A stretch of DNA of 64,000 nucleotides. It comes from Eledone cirrhosa (taxonomy: Eukaryota > Mollusca > Cephalopoda > Octopoda > Eledonidae). Positions within the stretch are counted from its first letter, which is position 1, and every line of letters starts with the position of its first letter. The position numbers and the translations under genes are program-made. This document shows, one piece after another, positions 28,560 through 41,582 of this stretch. The notes beneath the pieces were generated by a model, which was given only the letters and a program-made list of their open reading frames with translations, was not told where the DNA came from and searched no databases. The stretch covers positions 757,001 through 821,000 of the forward strand of contig OZ024759.1 in assembly GCA_964016885.1 (NCBI GenBank), read 5' to 3'.

Positions 28560-29900
28560 TTTGTAACATGACATAGTCTATATTAGTAACATGACAAAGT
28601 CTATATTAGTAACATGACAGTCTATATTGTAACATGACACAGTCTATATTAGTAACATGACACAGTCTATATTAGTAACATGACAAAGTCTATATTAGTA
28701 GCATGACACAGTCTATATTAGTAACATGACACAGTCTATATTAGTAACATGACAGTCTATATTAGTAACATGACAAAGTCTATATTAGTAGCATGACAAA
28801 GTCTATATTAGTAACATGACACAGTCTATATTAGTAACATGACAATCTATATTAGTAACATGACACAGTCTATATTAGTAACATGACAAAGTCTATATTA
28901 GTAGCATGACAAAGTCTATATTAGTAATATGACAGTCTATATTAGTAACATGACAAAGTCTATATTAGTAGCATGACACAGTCTATATTAGTAACATGAC
29001 ACAGTCTATATTAGTAACATGACACAGTCTATATTAGTAACATGATTAGGTCTATATAAGTAGCATGACAAAGTCTATATTAGTAACATGACAAAGTCTA
29101 TATTAGTAACATGACACAGTCTATATTAGTAACATGACAAAGTCTATATTAGTAACATGACAAAGTCTATATTAGTAACATGACACAGTCTATATTAGTA
29201 ACATGACAAAGTCTATATTAGTAACATGACACTGTCTATATTAGTAACTTGACAAAGTCTATATTAGTAACATGACACAGTCTATATTAGTAACATGACA
29301 CAGTCTATATTAGTAACATGACAAAGTCTATATTAGTAGCATGACACAGTCTATATTAGTAACATGACAAAGTCTATATTAGTAGCATGACAAAGTCTAT
29401 ATTAGTAACATGACACAGTCTATATTAGTAACATGACAATCTATATTAGTAACATGACACAGTCTATATTAGTAACATGACAAAGTCTATATTAGTAACA
29501 TGACACAGTCTATATTAGTAACATGACAAAGTCTATATTAGTAGCATGACAAAGTCTATATTAGTAACATGACAAAGTCTATATTAGTAACATGACACAG
29601 TCTATATTAGTAACATGACAAAGTCTATATTAGTAACATGACACAGTCTATATTAGTAACATGACAAAGTCTATATTAGTAGCATGACAAAGTCTATATT
29701 AGTAACATGACACAGTCTATATTAGTAACATGACAAAGTCTATATTAGTAACATGACAAAGTCTATATTAGTAACATGACAAAGTCTATATTAGTAACAT
29801 GACAAAGTCTATATTAGTAACATGACACAGTCTATATTAGTAACATGACAGTCTATATTAGTAGCATGACAAAGTCTATATTAGTAACATGACAAAGTCT
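28560..29900. repeat. Block repeated at 1,892 bp (partner 30.45-31.8 kb)
   Basis: GATTAGG at 29,044 and 30,936, and TTGAC at 29,249 and 31,141, share an offset of 1,892 bp. A TATTTGTAAC unit followed by TATATTGTAAC upstream is also common to both (near 28,560 and 30,452). This block feeds directly into the 2,627-bp tandem that follows, so the two offsets describe successive duplications of overlapping DNA. Edges are approximate. Confidence 0.68.
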
Positions 29901-30744
29901 ATATTAGTAACATGACACAGTCTATATTAGTAACATGACACAGTCTATATTATTAACATGACACAGTGTATATTAGTAACATGACACAGTCTATATTAGT
30001 AACATGGCAAAGTCTATATTAGTAACATGACAAAGTCTATATTAGTAACATGACAAGGTCTATATTAGTAACATGACACAGTCTATATTAGTAACATAAC
30101 ACAGTCTATATTAGTAACATGACAGTCTATATTAGTAACATGACAAAGTCTATATTAGTAGCATGACAAAGTCTATATTAGTAACATGACACAGTCTATA
30201 TTAGTAACATGACAAGGTCTATATTAGTAACATGACAAAGTCTATATTAGTAACATGACAAAGTCTATATTAGTAACATGACAAAGTCTATATTAGTAAC
30301 ATGACAGTCTATATTAGTAACATGACACAGTCTATATTAGTAACATGACAAAGTCTATATTAGTAACATGACACAGTCTATATTAGTAACATGACACAGT
30401 CTATATTAGTAACATGACACAGTCTATATTAGTAACATGACACAGTCTATATTTGTAACATGACATAGTCTATATTAGTAACATGACAAAGTCTATATTA
30501 GTAACATGACAGTCTATATTGTAACATGACACAGTCTATATTAGTAACATGACACAGTCTATATTAGTAACATGACAAAGTCTATATTAGTAGCATGACA
30601 CAGTCTATATTAGTAACATGACACAGTCTATATTAGTAACATGACAGTCTATATTAGTAACATGACAAAGTCTATATTAGTAGCATGACAAAGTCTATAT
30701 TAGTAACATGACACAGTCTATATTAGTAACATGACAATCTATAT

Positions 30745-33371
30745 TAGTAACATGACACAGTCTATATTAGTAACATGACAAAGTCTATATTAGTAGCATG
30801 ACAAAGTCTATATTAGTAATATGACAGTCTATATTAGTAACATGACAAAGTCTATATTAGTAGCATGACACAGTCTATATTAGTAACATGACACAGTCTA
30901 TATTAGTAACATGACACAGTCTATATTAGTAACATGATTAGGTCTATATAAGTAGCATGACAAAGTCTATATTAGTAACATGACAAAGTCTATATTAGTA
31001 ACATGACACAGTCTATATTAGTAACATGACAAAGTCTATATTAGTAACATGACAAAGTCTATATTAGTAACATGACACAGTCTATATTAGTAACATGACA
31101 AAGTCTATATTAGTAACATGACACTGTCTATATTAGTAACTTGACAAAGTCTATATTAGTAACATGACACAGTCTATATTAGTAACATGACACAGTCTAT
31201 ATTAGTAACATGACAAAGTCTATATTAGTAGCATGACACAGTCTATATTAGTAACATGACAAAGTCTATATTAGTAGCATGACAAAGTCTATATTAGTAA
31301 CATGACACAGTCTATATTAGTAACATGACAATCTATATTAGTAACATGACACAGTCTATATTAGTAACATGACAAAGTCTATATTAGTAACATGACACAG
31401 TCTATATTAGTAACATGACAAAGTCTATATTAGTAGCATGACAAAGTCTATATTAGTAACATGACAAAGTCTATATTAGTAACATGACACAGTCTATATT
31501 AGTAACATGACAAAGTCTATATTAGTAACATGACACAGTCTATATTAGTAACATGACAAAGTCTATATTAGTAGCATGACAAAGTCTATATTAGTAACAT
31601 GACACAGTCTATATTAGTAACATGACAAAGTCTATATTAGTAACATGACAAAGTCTATATTAGTAACATGACAAAGTCTATATTAGTAACATGACAAAGT
31701 CTATATTAGTAACATGACACAGTCTATATTAGTAACATGACAGTCTATATTAGTAGCATGACAAAGTCTATATTAGTAACATGACAAAGTCTATATTAGT
31801 AACATGACACAGTCTATATTAGTAACATGACACAGTCTATATTATTAACATGACACAGTGTATATTAGTAACATGACACAGTCTATATTAGTAACATGGC
31901 AAAGTCTATATTAGTAACATGACAAAGTCTATATTAGTAACATGACAAGGTCTATATTAGTAACATGACACAGTCTATATTAGTAACATAACACAGTCTA
32001 TATTAGTAACATGACAGTCTATATTAGTAACATGACAAAGTCTATATTAGTAGCATGACAAAGTCTATATTAGTAACATGACACAGTCTATATTAGTAAC
32101 ATGACAAGGTCTATATTAGTAACATGACAAAGTCTATATTAGTAACATGACAAAGTCTATATTAGTAACATGACAAAGTCTATATTAGTAACATGACACA
32201 GTCTATATTAGTAACATGACAGTCTATATTAGTAACATGACAAAGTCTATATTAGTAGCATGACAAAGTCTATATTAGTAACATGACACAGTCTATATTA
32301 GTAACATGACAATCTATATTCGTAACATGACACAGTCTATATTAGTAACATGACAAAGTCTATATTAGTAGCATGACAAAGTCTATATTAGTAACATGAC
32401 AGTCTATATTAGTAACATGACAAAGTCTATATTAGTAGCATGACAAAGTCTATATTAGTAGCATGACACAGTCTATATTAGTAACATGACACAGTCTATA
32501 TTAGTAACATGGCACAGTCTATATTAGTAACATGACAAAGTCTATATTAGTAGCATGACAAAGTCTATATTAGTAACATGACAAAGTCTATATTAGTAAC
32601 ATGACAAAGTCTATATTAGTAACATGACACAGTCTATATTAGTAACATGACAAAGTCTATATTAGTAACATGACACTGTCTATATTAGTAACTTGACAAA
32701 GTCTATATTAGTAACATGACACAGTCTATATAAGTAACATGACACAGTCTATATTAGTAACATGACAAAGTCTATATTAGTAGCATGACAAAGTCTATAT
32801 TAGTAACATGACACAGTCTATATTAGTAACATGACAGTCTATATTAGTAGCATGACAAAGTCTATATTAGTAACATGACACAGTCTATATTAGTAACATG
32901 ACAAAGTCTATATTAGTAACATGACACAGTCTATATTAGTAACATGACAAAGTCTATATTAGTAACATGACACAGTCTATATTAGTAACATGACAAAGTC
33001 TATATTAGTAGCATGACAAAGTCTATATTAGTAACATGACACAGTCTATGTTAGTAACATGACAAAGTCTATATTAGTAACATGACAAAGTCTATATTAG
33101 TAACATGACAAAGTCTATATTAGTAACATGACAAAGTCTATATTAGTAACATGACACAGTCTATATTAGTAACATGACACAGTCTATATTAGTAACATGA
33201 CACAGTCTATATTAGTAACATGACACAGTCTATATTAGTAACATGACAAAGTCTATATTAGTAACATGGCAAAGTCTATATTAGTAACATGACAAAGTCT
33301 ATATTAGTAACATGACATGGTCTATATTAGTAACATGACACAGTCTATATTAGTAACATGACACAGTCTAT
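30745..33371. repeat. 2,627-bp tandem higher-order repeat, copy 1
   Basis: This is the first of two adjacent copies with constant offset 2,627 bp. Markers are TAATATG (30,817 and 33,444), GATTAGG (30,936 and 33,563), TTGAC (31,141 and 33,768; 32,693 and 35,320), TATTCGTAAC (32,320 and 34,947), TATGTTAG (33,047 and 35,674) and GACATGG (33,314 and 35,941). No monomer gain or loss was detected, which marks it as young. GATTAGG units are absent from the window after 33,563. Confidence 0.88.
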
Positions 33372-36072
33372 ATTAGTAACATGACAGTCTATATTAGTAA
33401 CATGACAAAGTCTATATTAGTAGCATGACAAAGTCTATATTAGTAATATGACAGTCTATATTAGTAACATGACAAAGTCTATATTAGTAGCATGACACAG
33501 TCTATATTAGTAACATGACACAGTCTATATTAGTAACATGACACAGTCTATATTAGTAACATGATTAGGTCTATATAAGTAGCATGACAAAGTCTATATT
33601 AGTAACATGACAAAGTCTATATTAGTAACATGACACAGTCTATATTAGTAACATGACAAAGTCTATATTAGTAACATGACAAAGTCTATATTAGTAACAT
33701 GACACAGTCTATATTAGTAACATGACAAAGTCTATATTAGTAACATGACACTGTCTATATTAGTAACTTGACAAAGTCTATATTAGTAACATGACACAGT
33801 CTATATTAGTAACATGACACAGTCTATATTAGTAACATGACAAAGTCTATATTAGTAGCATGACACAGTCTATATTAGTAACATGACAAAGTCTATATTA
33901 GTAGCATGACAAAGTCTATATTAGTAACATGACACAGTCTATATTAGTAACATGACAATCTATATTAGTAACATGACACAGTCTATATTAGTAACATGAC
34001 AAAGTCTATATTAGTAACATGACACAGTCTATATTAGTAACATGACAAAGTCTATATTAGTAGCATGACAAAGTCTATATTAGTAACATGACAAAGTCTA
34101 TATTAGTAACATGACACAGTCTATATTAGTAACATGACAAAGTCTATATTAGTAACATGACACAGTCTATATTAGTAACATGACAAAGTCTATATTAGTA
34201 GCATGACAAAGTCTATATTAGTAACATGACACAGTCTATATTAGTAACATGACAAAGTCTATATTAGTAACATGACAAAGTCTATATTAGTAACATGACA
34301 AAGTCTATATTAGTAACATGACAAAGTCTATATTAGTAACATGACACAGTCTATATTAGTAACATGACAGTCTATATTAGTAGCATGACAAAGTCTATAT
34401 TAGTAACATGACAAAGTCTATATTAGTAACATGACACAGTCTATATTAGTAACATGACACAGTCTATATTATTAACATGACACAGTGTATATTAGTAACA
34501 TGACACAGTCTATATTAGTAACATGGCAAAGTCTATATTAGTAACATGACAAAGTCTATATTAGTAACATGACAAGGTCTATATTAGTAACATGACACAG
34601 TCTATATTAGTAACATAACACAGTCTATATTAGTAACATGACAGTCTATATTAGTAACATGACAAAGTCTATATTAGTAGCATGACAAAGTCTATATTAG
34701 TAACATGACACAGTCTATATTAGTAACATGACAAGGTCTATATTAGTAACATGACAAAGTCTATATTAGTAACATGACAAAGTCTATATTAGTAACATGA
34801 CAAAGTCTATATTAGTAACATGACACAGTCTATATTAGTAACATGACAGTCTATATTAGTAACATGACAAAGTCTATATTAGTAGCATGACAAAGTCTAT
34901 ATTAGTAACATGACACAGTCTATATTAGTAACATGACAATCTATATTCGTAACATGACACAGTCTATATTAGTAACATGACAAAGTCTATATTAGTAGCA
35001 TGACAAAGTCTATATTAGTAACATGACAGTCTATATTAGTAACATGACAAAGTCTATATTAGTAGCATGACAAAGTCTATATTAGTAGCATGACACAGTC
35101 TATATTAGTAACATGACACAGTCTATATTAGTAACATGGCACAGTCTATATTAGTAACATGACAAAGTCTATATTAGTAGCATGACAAAGTCTATATTAG
35201 TAACATGACAAAGTCTATATTAGTAACATGACAAAGTCTATATTAGTAACATGACACAGTCTATATTAGTAACATGACAAAGTCTATATTAGTAACATGA
35301 CACTGTCTATATTAGTAACTTGACAAAGTCTATATTAGTAACATGACACAGTCTATATAAGTAACATGACACAGTCTATATTAGTAACATGACAAAGTCT
35401 ATATTAGTAGCATGACAAAGTCTATATTAGTAACATGACACAGTCTATATTAGTAACATGACAGTCTATATTAGTAGCATGACAAAGTCTATATTAGTAA
35501 CATGACACAGTCTATATTAGTAACATGACAAAGTCTATATTAGTAACATGACACAGTCTATATTAGTAACATGACAAAGTCTATATTAGTAACATGACAC
35601 AGTCTATATTAGTAACATGACAAAGTCTATATTAGTAGCATGACAAAGTCTATATTAGTAACATGACACAGTCTATGTTAGTAACATGACAAAGTCTATA
35701 TTAGTAACATGACAAAGTCTATATTAGTAACATGACAAAGTCTATATTAGTAACATGACAAAGTCTATATTAGTAACATGACACAGTCTATATTAGTAAC
35801 ATGACACAGTCTATATTAGTAACATGACACAGTCTATATTAGTAACATGACACAGTCTATATTAGTAACATGACAAAGTCTATATTAGTAACATGGCAAA
35901 GTCTATATTAGTAACATGACAAAGTCTATATTAGTAACATGACATGGTCTATATTAGTAACATGACACAGTCTATATTAGTAACATGACACAGTCTATAT
36001 TAGTAACATGACAGTCTATATTAGTAACATGACAAAGTCTATATTAGTAGCATGACAAAGTCTATATTAGTA
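33372..36072. repeat. 2,627-bp tandem higher-order repeat, copy 2 plus start of a third
   Basis: This copy follows copy 1 directly and runs about 74 bp into a third turn before breaking at about 36,073, where the expected TAATATG unit is the ordinary TAACATG. Past the break, 36,073-37,290 is a transitional stretch with scattered variants such as CAGTCCATATT (near 36,194), GACGAAG (36,211) and TCTCTATT units near 37,107. Confidence 0.86.
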
Positions 36073-37294
36073 ACATGACACAGTCTATATTAGTAACATA
36101 ACAGTCTATATTAGTAACATGACACATTCTATATTAGTAACATGACAAAGTCTATATTAGTAGCATGACAAAGTCTATATTAGTAACATGACAGTCCATA
36201 TTAGTAACATGACGAAGTCTATATCAGTAGCATGACAAAGTCTACATTAGTAGCATGACACAGTCTATATTAGTAACATGACACAGTCTATATTAGTAAC
36301 ATGACAAAGTCTATATTAGTAACATGACACAGTCTATATTAGTAACATGACAAAGTCTATATTAGTAACATGACAAAGTCTATATTAGTAACATGACACA
36401 GTCTATATTAGTAACATGACAAAGTCTATATTAGTAACATGACACTGTCTATATTAGTAACTTGACAAAGTCTATATTAGTAACATGACACAGTCTATAT
36501 TAGTAACATGACACAGTCTATATTAGTAACATGACAAAGTCTATATTAGTAGCATGACAAAGTCTATATTAGTAACATGACAAAGTCTATATTAGTAACA
36601 TGACACAGTCTATATTAGTAACATGACAAAGTCTATATTAGTAACATGACACAGTCTATATTAGTAACATGACAAAGTCTATATTAGTAACATGACAGTC
36701 TATATTAGTAACATGACAGTCTATATTAGTAGCATGACAAAGTCTATATTAGTAACATGACAAAGTCTATATTAGTAACATGACACAGTCTATATTAGTA
36801 ACATGACACAGTCTATATTAGTAACATGACAGTCTATATTAGTAGCATGACAAAGTCTATATTAGTAACATGACACAGTCTATATTAGTAACATGACAAA
36901 GTCTATATTAGTAACATGACACAGTCTATATTAGTAACATGACACAGTCTATATTAGTAACATGACACAGTCTATATTAGTAACATGACAAAGTCTATAT
37001 TAGTAACATGACAAAGTCTATATTAGTAACATGACAGTCTATATTAGTAACATGACAAAGTCTATATTAGTAACATGACACAGTCTATATTAGTAACATG
37101 ACAAAGTCTCTATTAATAACATGACAAAGTCTATATTAGTAACATGACAGTCTATATTAGTAACATGACAAAGTCTCTATTAGTAACATGACAAAGTCTA
37201 TATTAGTAACATGACAGTCTATATTAGTAACATGACAAAGTCTATATTAGTAACATGACAGTCTATATTGTAACATGACACAGTCTATATTAGT
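36073..37294. repeat. Transitional, less ordered satellite stretch
   Basis: This holds ordinary monomers with a higher density of single-copy variants: CAGTCCATATT and GACGAAG near 36,200, TATCAGTAGC near 36,224, TCTCTATTAATAAC near 37,107 and TCTCTATT again near 37,173. A TTGAC unit at 36,462 does not fit the spacing of either neighbouring block. I found no long match at constant offset for the whole stretch, though I cannot exclude one. Nothing other than satellite is present. Confidence 0.6.
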
Positions 37295-38482
37295 AACATG
37301 ACACAGTCGATATTAGTAACATGACAGTCTATATTAGTAACATGACAAAGTCTATATTAGTAACATGACAAAGTCTATATTAGTAACATGACAAAGTCTA
37401 TATTAGTAGCATGACACAGTCTATATTAGTAACATGACAAAGTCTATATTAGTAACATGACACAGTCTATATTAGTAACATGACAAAGTCTATATTAGTA
37501 GAATGACACAGTCTATATTAGTAACATGACACAGTCTATATTAGTAACATGACAGTCTATATTAGTAACATGACAAAGTCTATATTAGTAGCATGACAAA
37601 GTCTATATTAGTAACATGACACAGTCTATATTAGTAACGTGACAATCTATATTAGTAACATGACACAGTCTATATTAGTAACATGACAAAGTCTATATTA
37701 GTAGCATGACAAAGTCTATATTAGTAACATGACAGTCTATATTAGTAACATGACAAAGTCTATATTAGTAGCATGACAAGGTCTATATTAGTAGCATGAC
37801 ACAGTCTATATTAGTAACATGACACAGTCTATATTAGTAACATGACACAGTCTATATTAGTAACATGACAAAGTCTATATTAGTAGCATGACAAAGTCTA
37901 TATTAGCAACATGACAAAGTCTATATTAGTAACATAACACAGTCTATATTAGTAACATGACAAAGTCTATATTATTAACATGACAAAGTCTATATTAGTA
38001 ACATGACACAGTCTATATTAGTAACATGACAAAGTCTATATTAGTAACATGACAGTGTCTATATTAGTTACTTGACAAAGTCTATATTAGTAACATGACA
38101 CAGTCTATATTAGTAACATGACACAGTCTATATTAGTAACATGACAAAGTCTATATTAGTAGCATGACAAAGTCTATATTAGTAACATGACAAAGTCTAT
38201 ATTAGTAACATGACACAGTCTATATTAGTAACATGACAAAGTCTATATTAGTAACATGACACAGTCTATAATAGTAACATGACAAAGTCTATATTAGTAA
38301 CATGACAGTCTATATTAGTAACATGACAGTCTATATTAGTAGCATGACAAAGTCTATATTAGTAACATGACAAAGTCTATATTAGTAACATGACACAGTC
38401 TATATTAGTAACATGACACAGTCTATATTAGTAACATGAAAGTCTATATTAGTATCATGACAAAGTCTATATTAGTAACATG
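37295..38482. repeat. Long-range block, copy 2 (partner near 7.2 kb)
   Basis: This is the partner of 7,172-8,336, about 30.1 kb away, with one additional monomer near 38,030. A private CAGTCGATATT unit (CG at 37,308) marks this copy. Most of the segment also lies in the 3.7-kb block at offset 12,492 that reappears at 50.3 kb, so the content exists in at least four places in the window (7.2, 37.3, 45.5 and 50.3 kb). Confidence 0.8.
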
Positions 38483-41400
38483 ACAAAGTCTATACTAGTA
38501 ACATGACAAAGTCTATATTAGTAGCATGACAAAGTCTATATTAGTAACATGACAAAGTCTATATTAGTAACATGACACAGTCTATGTTAGTAACATGACA
38601 AAGTCTATATTAGTAACATGACACAGTCTATATTAGTAACATGACAAAGTCTATATTAGTAGCATGACAAAGTCTATATTAGTAACATGACACAGTCTAT
38701 ATTAGTAACATGACAAAGTCTATATTAGTAACATGACACAGTCTATATTAGTAACATGACAGTCTATATTAGTAGCATGACAAAGTCTATATTAGTAACA
38801 TGACAAAGTCTATATTAGTAACATGACACAGGTCTATATTAGTAACATGACACAGTCTATATTAGTAACATGACACAGTCTATATTAGTAACATGACAAA
38901 GTCTATATTAGTAACATGGCAAAGTCTATATTAGTAACATGACAAAGTCTATATTAGTAACATGACAAGGTCTATATTAGTAACATGACACAGTCTATAT
39001 TAGTAACATGACAGTCTATATTAGTAACATGACACATTCTATATTAGTAACATGACAAAGTCTATATTAGTAGCATGACAAAGTCTATATTAGTAACATG
39101 ACAGTCTATATTAGTAACATGACAAAGTCTATATTAGTAGCATGACAAAGTCTACATTAGTAGCATGACACAGTCTATATTAGTAACATGACACAGTCTA
39201 TATTAGTAACATGACAAAGTCTATATTAGTAGCATGACACAGTCTATATTAGTAACATGACACAGTCTATATTAGTAACATGACAGTCTATATTAGTAAC
39301 ATGACAAAGTCTATATTAGTAGCATGACAAAGTCTATATTAGTAACATGACACAGTCTATATTAGTAACATGACAATCTATATTAGTAACATGACACAGT
39401 CTATATTAGTAACATGACAAAGTCTATATTAGTAGCATCACAAAGTCTATATTAGTAACATGACAGTCTATATTAGTAACATGACAAAGTCTATATTAGT
39501 AGCATGACAAAGTCTATATTAGTAGCATGACACAGTCTATATTAGTAACATGACACAGTCTATATTAGTAACATGACACAGTCTATATTAGTAACATGAC
39601 AAAGTCTATATTAGCAGCATGACAAAGTCTATATTAGTAACATGACAAAGTCTATATTAGTAACATGACACAGTCTATATTAGTAACATGACAAAGTCTA
39701 TATTAGTAACATGACAAAGTCTATATTAGTAACATGACACAGTCTATATTAGTAACATGACAAAGTCTATATTAGTAACATGACACTGTCTATATTAGTA
39801 ACTTGACAAAGTCTGTATTAGTAACATGACACAGTCTATATTAGTAACATGACACAGTCTATATTAGTAACATGACAAAGTCTATATTAGTAGCATGACA
39901 ATGTCTATATTAGTAACATGACAAAGTCTATATTAGTAACATGACACAGTCTATATTAGTAACATGACAAAGTCTATATTAGTAACATGACAAAGTCTAT
40001 ATTAGTAACATGACACAGTCTATAATAGTAACATGACAAAGTCTATATTAGTAACATGACAGTCTATATTAGTAACATGACAGTCTATATTAGTAGCATG
40101 ACAAAGTCTATATTAGTAACATGACAAAGTCTATATTAGTAACATGACACAGTCTATATTAGTAACATGACACAGTCTATATTAGTAACATGAAAGTCTA
40201 TATTAGTATCATGACAAAGTCTATATTAGTAACATGACACAGTCTATATTAGTAACAAGACATAGTCTATATTAGTAACATGACAAAGTCTATATTAGTA
40301 GCATGACAAAGTCTATATTAGTAACATGACAAAGTCTATATTAGTAACATGACACAGTCTATGTTAGTAACATGACAAAGTCTATATTAGTAACATGACA
40401 CAGTCTATATTAGTAACATGACAAAGTCTATATTAGTAGCATGACAAAGTCTATATTAGTAACATGACACAGTCTATATTAGTAACATGACAAAGTCTAT
40501 ATTAGTAACATGACAAAGACTATATTAGTAACATGACAAAGTCTATATTAGTAACATGACAAAGTCTATATTAGTAACATGACACAGTCTATATTAGTAA
40601 CATGACAGTCTATATTAGTAGCATGACAAAGTCTATATTAGTAACATGACAAAGTCTATATTAGTAACATGACACAGTCTATATTAGTAACATGACACAG
40701 TCTATATTAGTAACATGACACAGTCTATATTAGTAACATGACAAAGTCTATATTAGTAACATGGCAAAGTCTATATTAGTAACATGACAAAGTCTATATT
40801 AGTAACATGACAAGGTCTATATTAGTAACATGACAAAGTCTATATTAGTAACATGACAGTCTATATTAGTAACATGACAAAGTCTATATTAGTAGCATGA
40901 CAAAGTCTATATTAGTAGCATGACACAGTCTATATTAGTAACATGACACAGTCTATATTAGTAACATGACACAGTCTATATTAGTAACATGACAAAGTCT
41001 ATATTAGCAGCATGACAAAGTCTATATTAGTAACATGACAAAGTCTATATTAGTAACATGACCCAGTCTATATTAGTAACATGACAAAGTCTATATTAGT
41101 AACATGACAAAGTCTATATTAGTAACATGACACAGTCTATATTAGTAACATGACAAAGTCTATATTAGTAACATGACACTGTCTATATTAGTAACTTGAC
41201 AAAGTCTGTATTAGTAACATGACACAGTCTATATTAGTAACATGACACAGTCTATATTAGTAACATGACAAAGTCTATATTAGTAGCATGACAATGTCTA
41301 TATTAGTAACATGACAAAGTCTATATTAGTAACATGACACAGTCTATATTAGTAACATGACAAAGTCTATATTAGTAACATGACACAGTCTATATTAGTA

Positions 41401-41582
41401 ACATGACAAAGTCTATATTAGTAACATGACAGTCTATATTAGTAACATGACAGTCTATATTAGTAGCATGATAAAGTCTATATTAGTAACATGACAAAGT
41501 CTATATTAGTAACATGACACAGTCTATATTAGTAACATGACAGTCTATATTAGTAACATGACAGTCTATATTAGTAGCATGA
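37850..41582. repeat. 3.73-kb block, copy 1 (offset exactly 12,492)
   Basis: This recurs at 50,342-54,074. All tested markers keep 12,492 bp: TTGAC (38,072 and 50,564; 39,803 and 52,295; 41,196 and 53,688), TATACTAG (38,491 and 50,983) and GATAAAG (41,470 and 53,962). An AGCAGC unit near 39,615 and a GACCCAG junction near 41,061 also have partners. One difference is GACAAAG near 39,621 against GACGAAG near 52,113. Confidence 0.86.

Noticed and set aside
15692..33575. GATTAGG-TATAAG units as insertion footprints or att sites
   Set aside because: They are ordinary 23-bp monomers with a TAG spacer and a point change in the next core, keep array phase and have no inserted DNA or target duplication. 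They are useful only as markers.
36073..37294. Unique sequence between two ordered domains
   Set aside because: It looked irregular at first, but every base still falls into 21- to 23-bp monomers with scattered substitutions.
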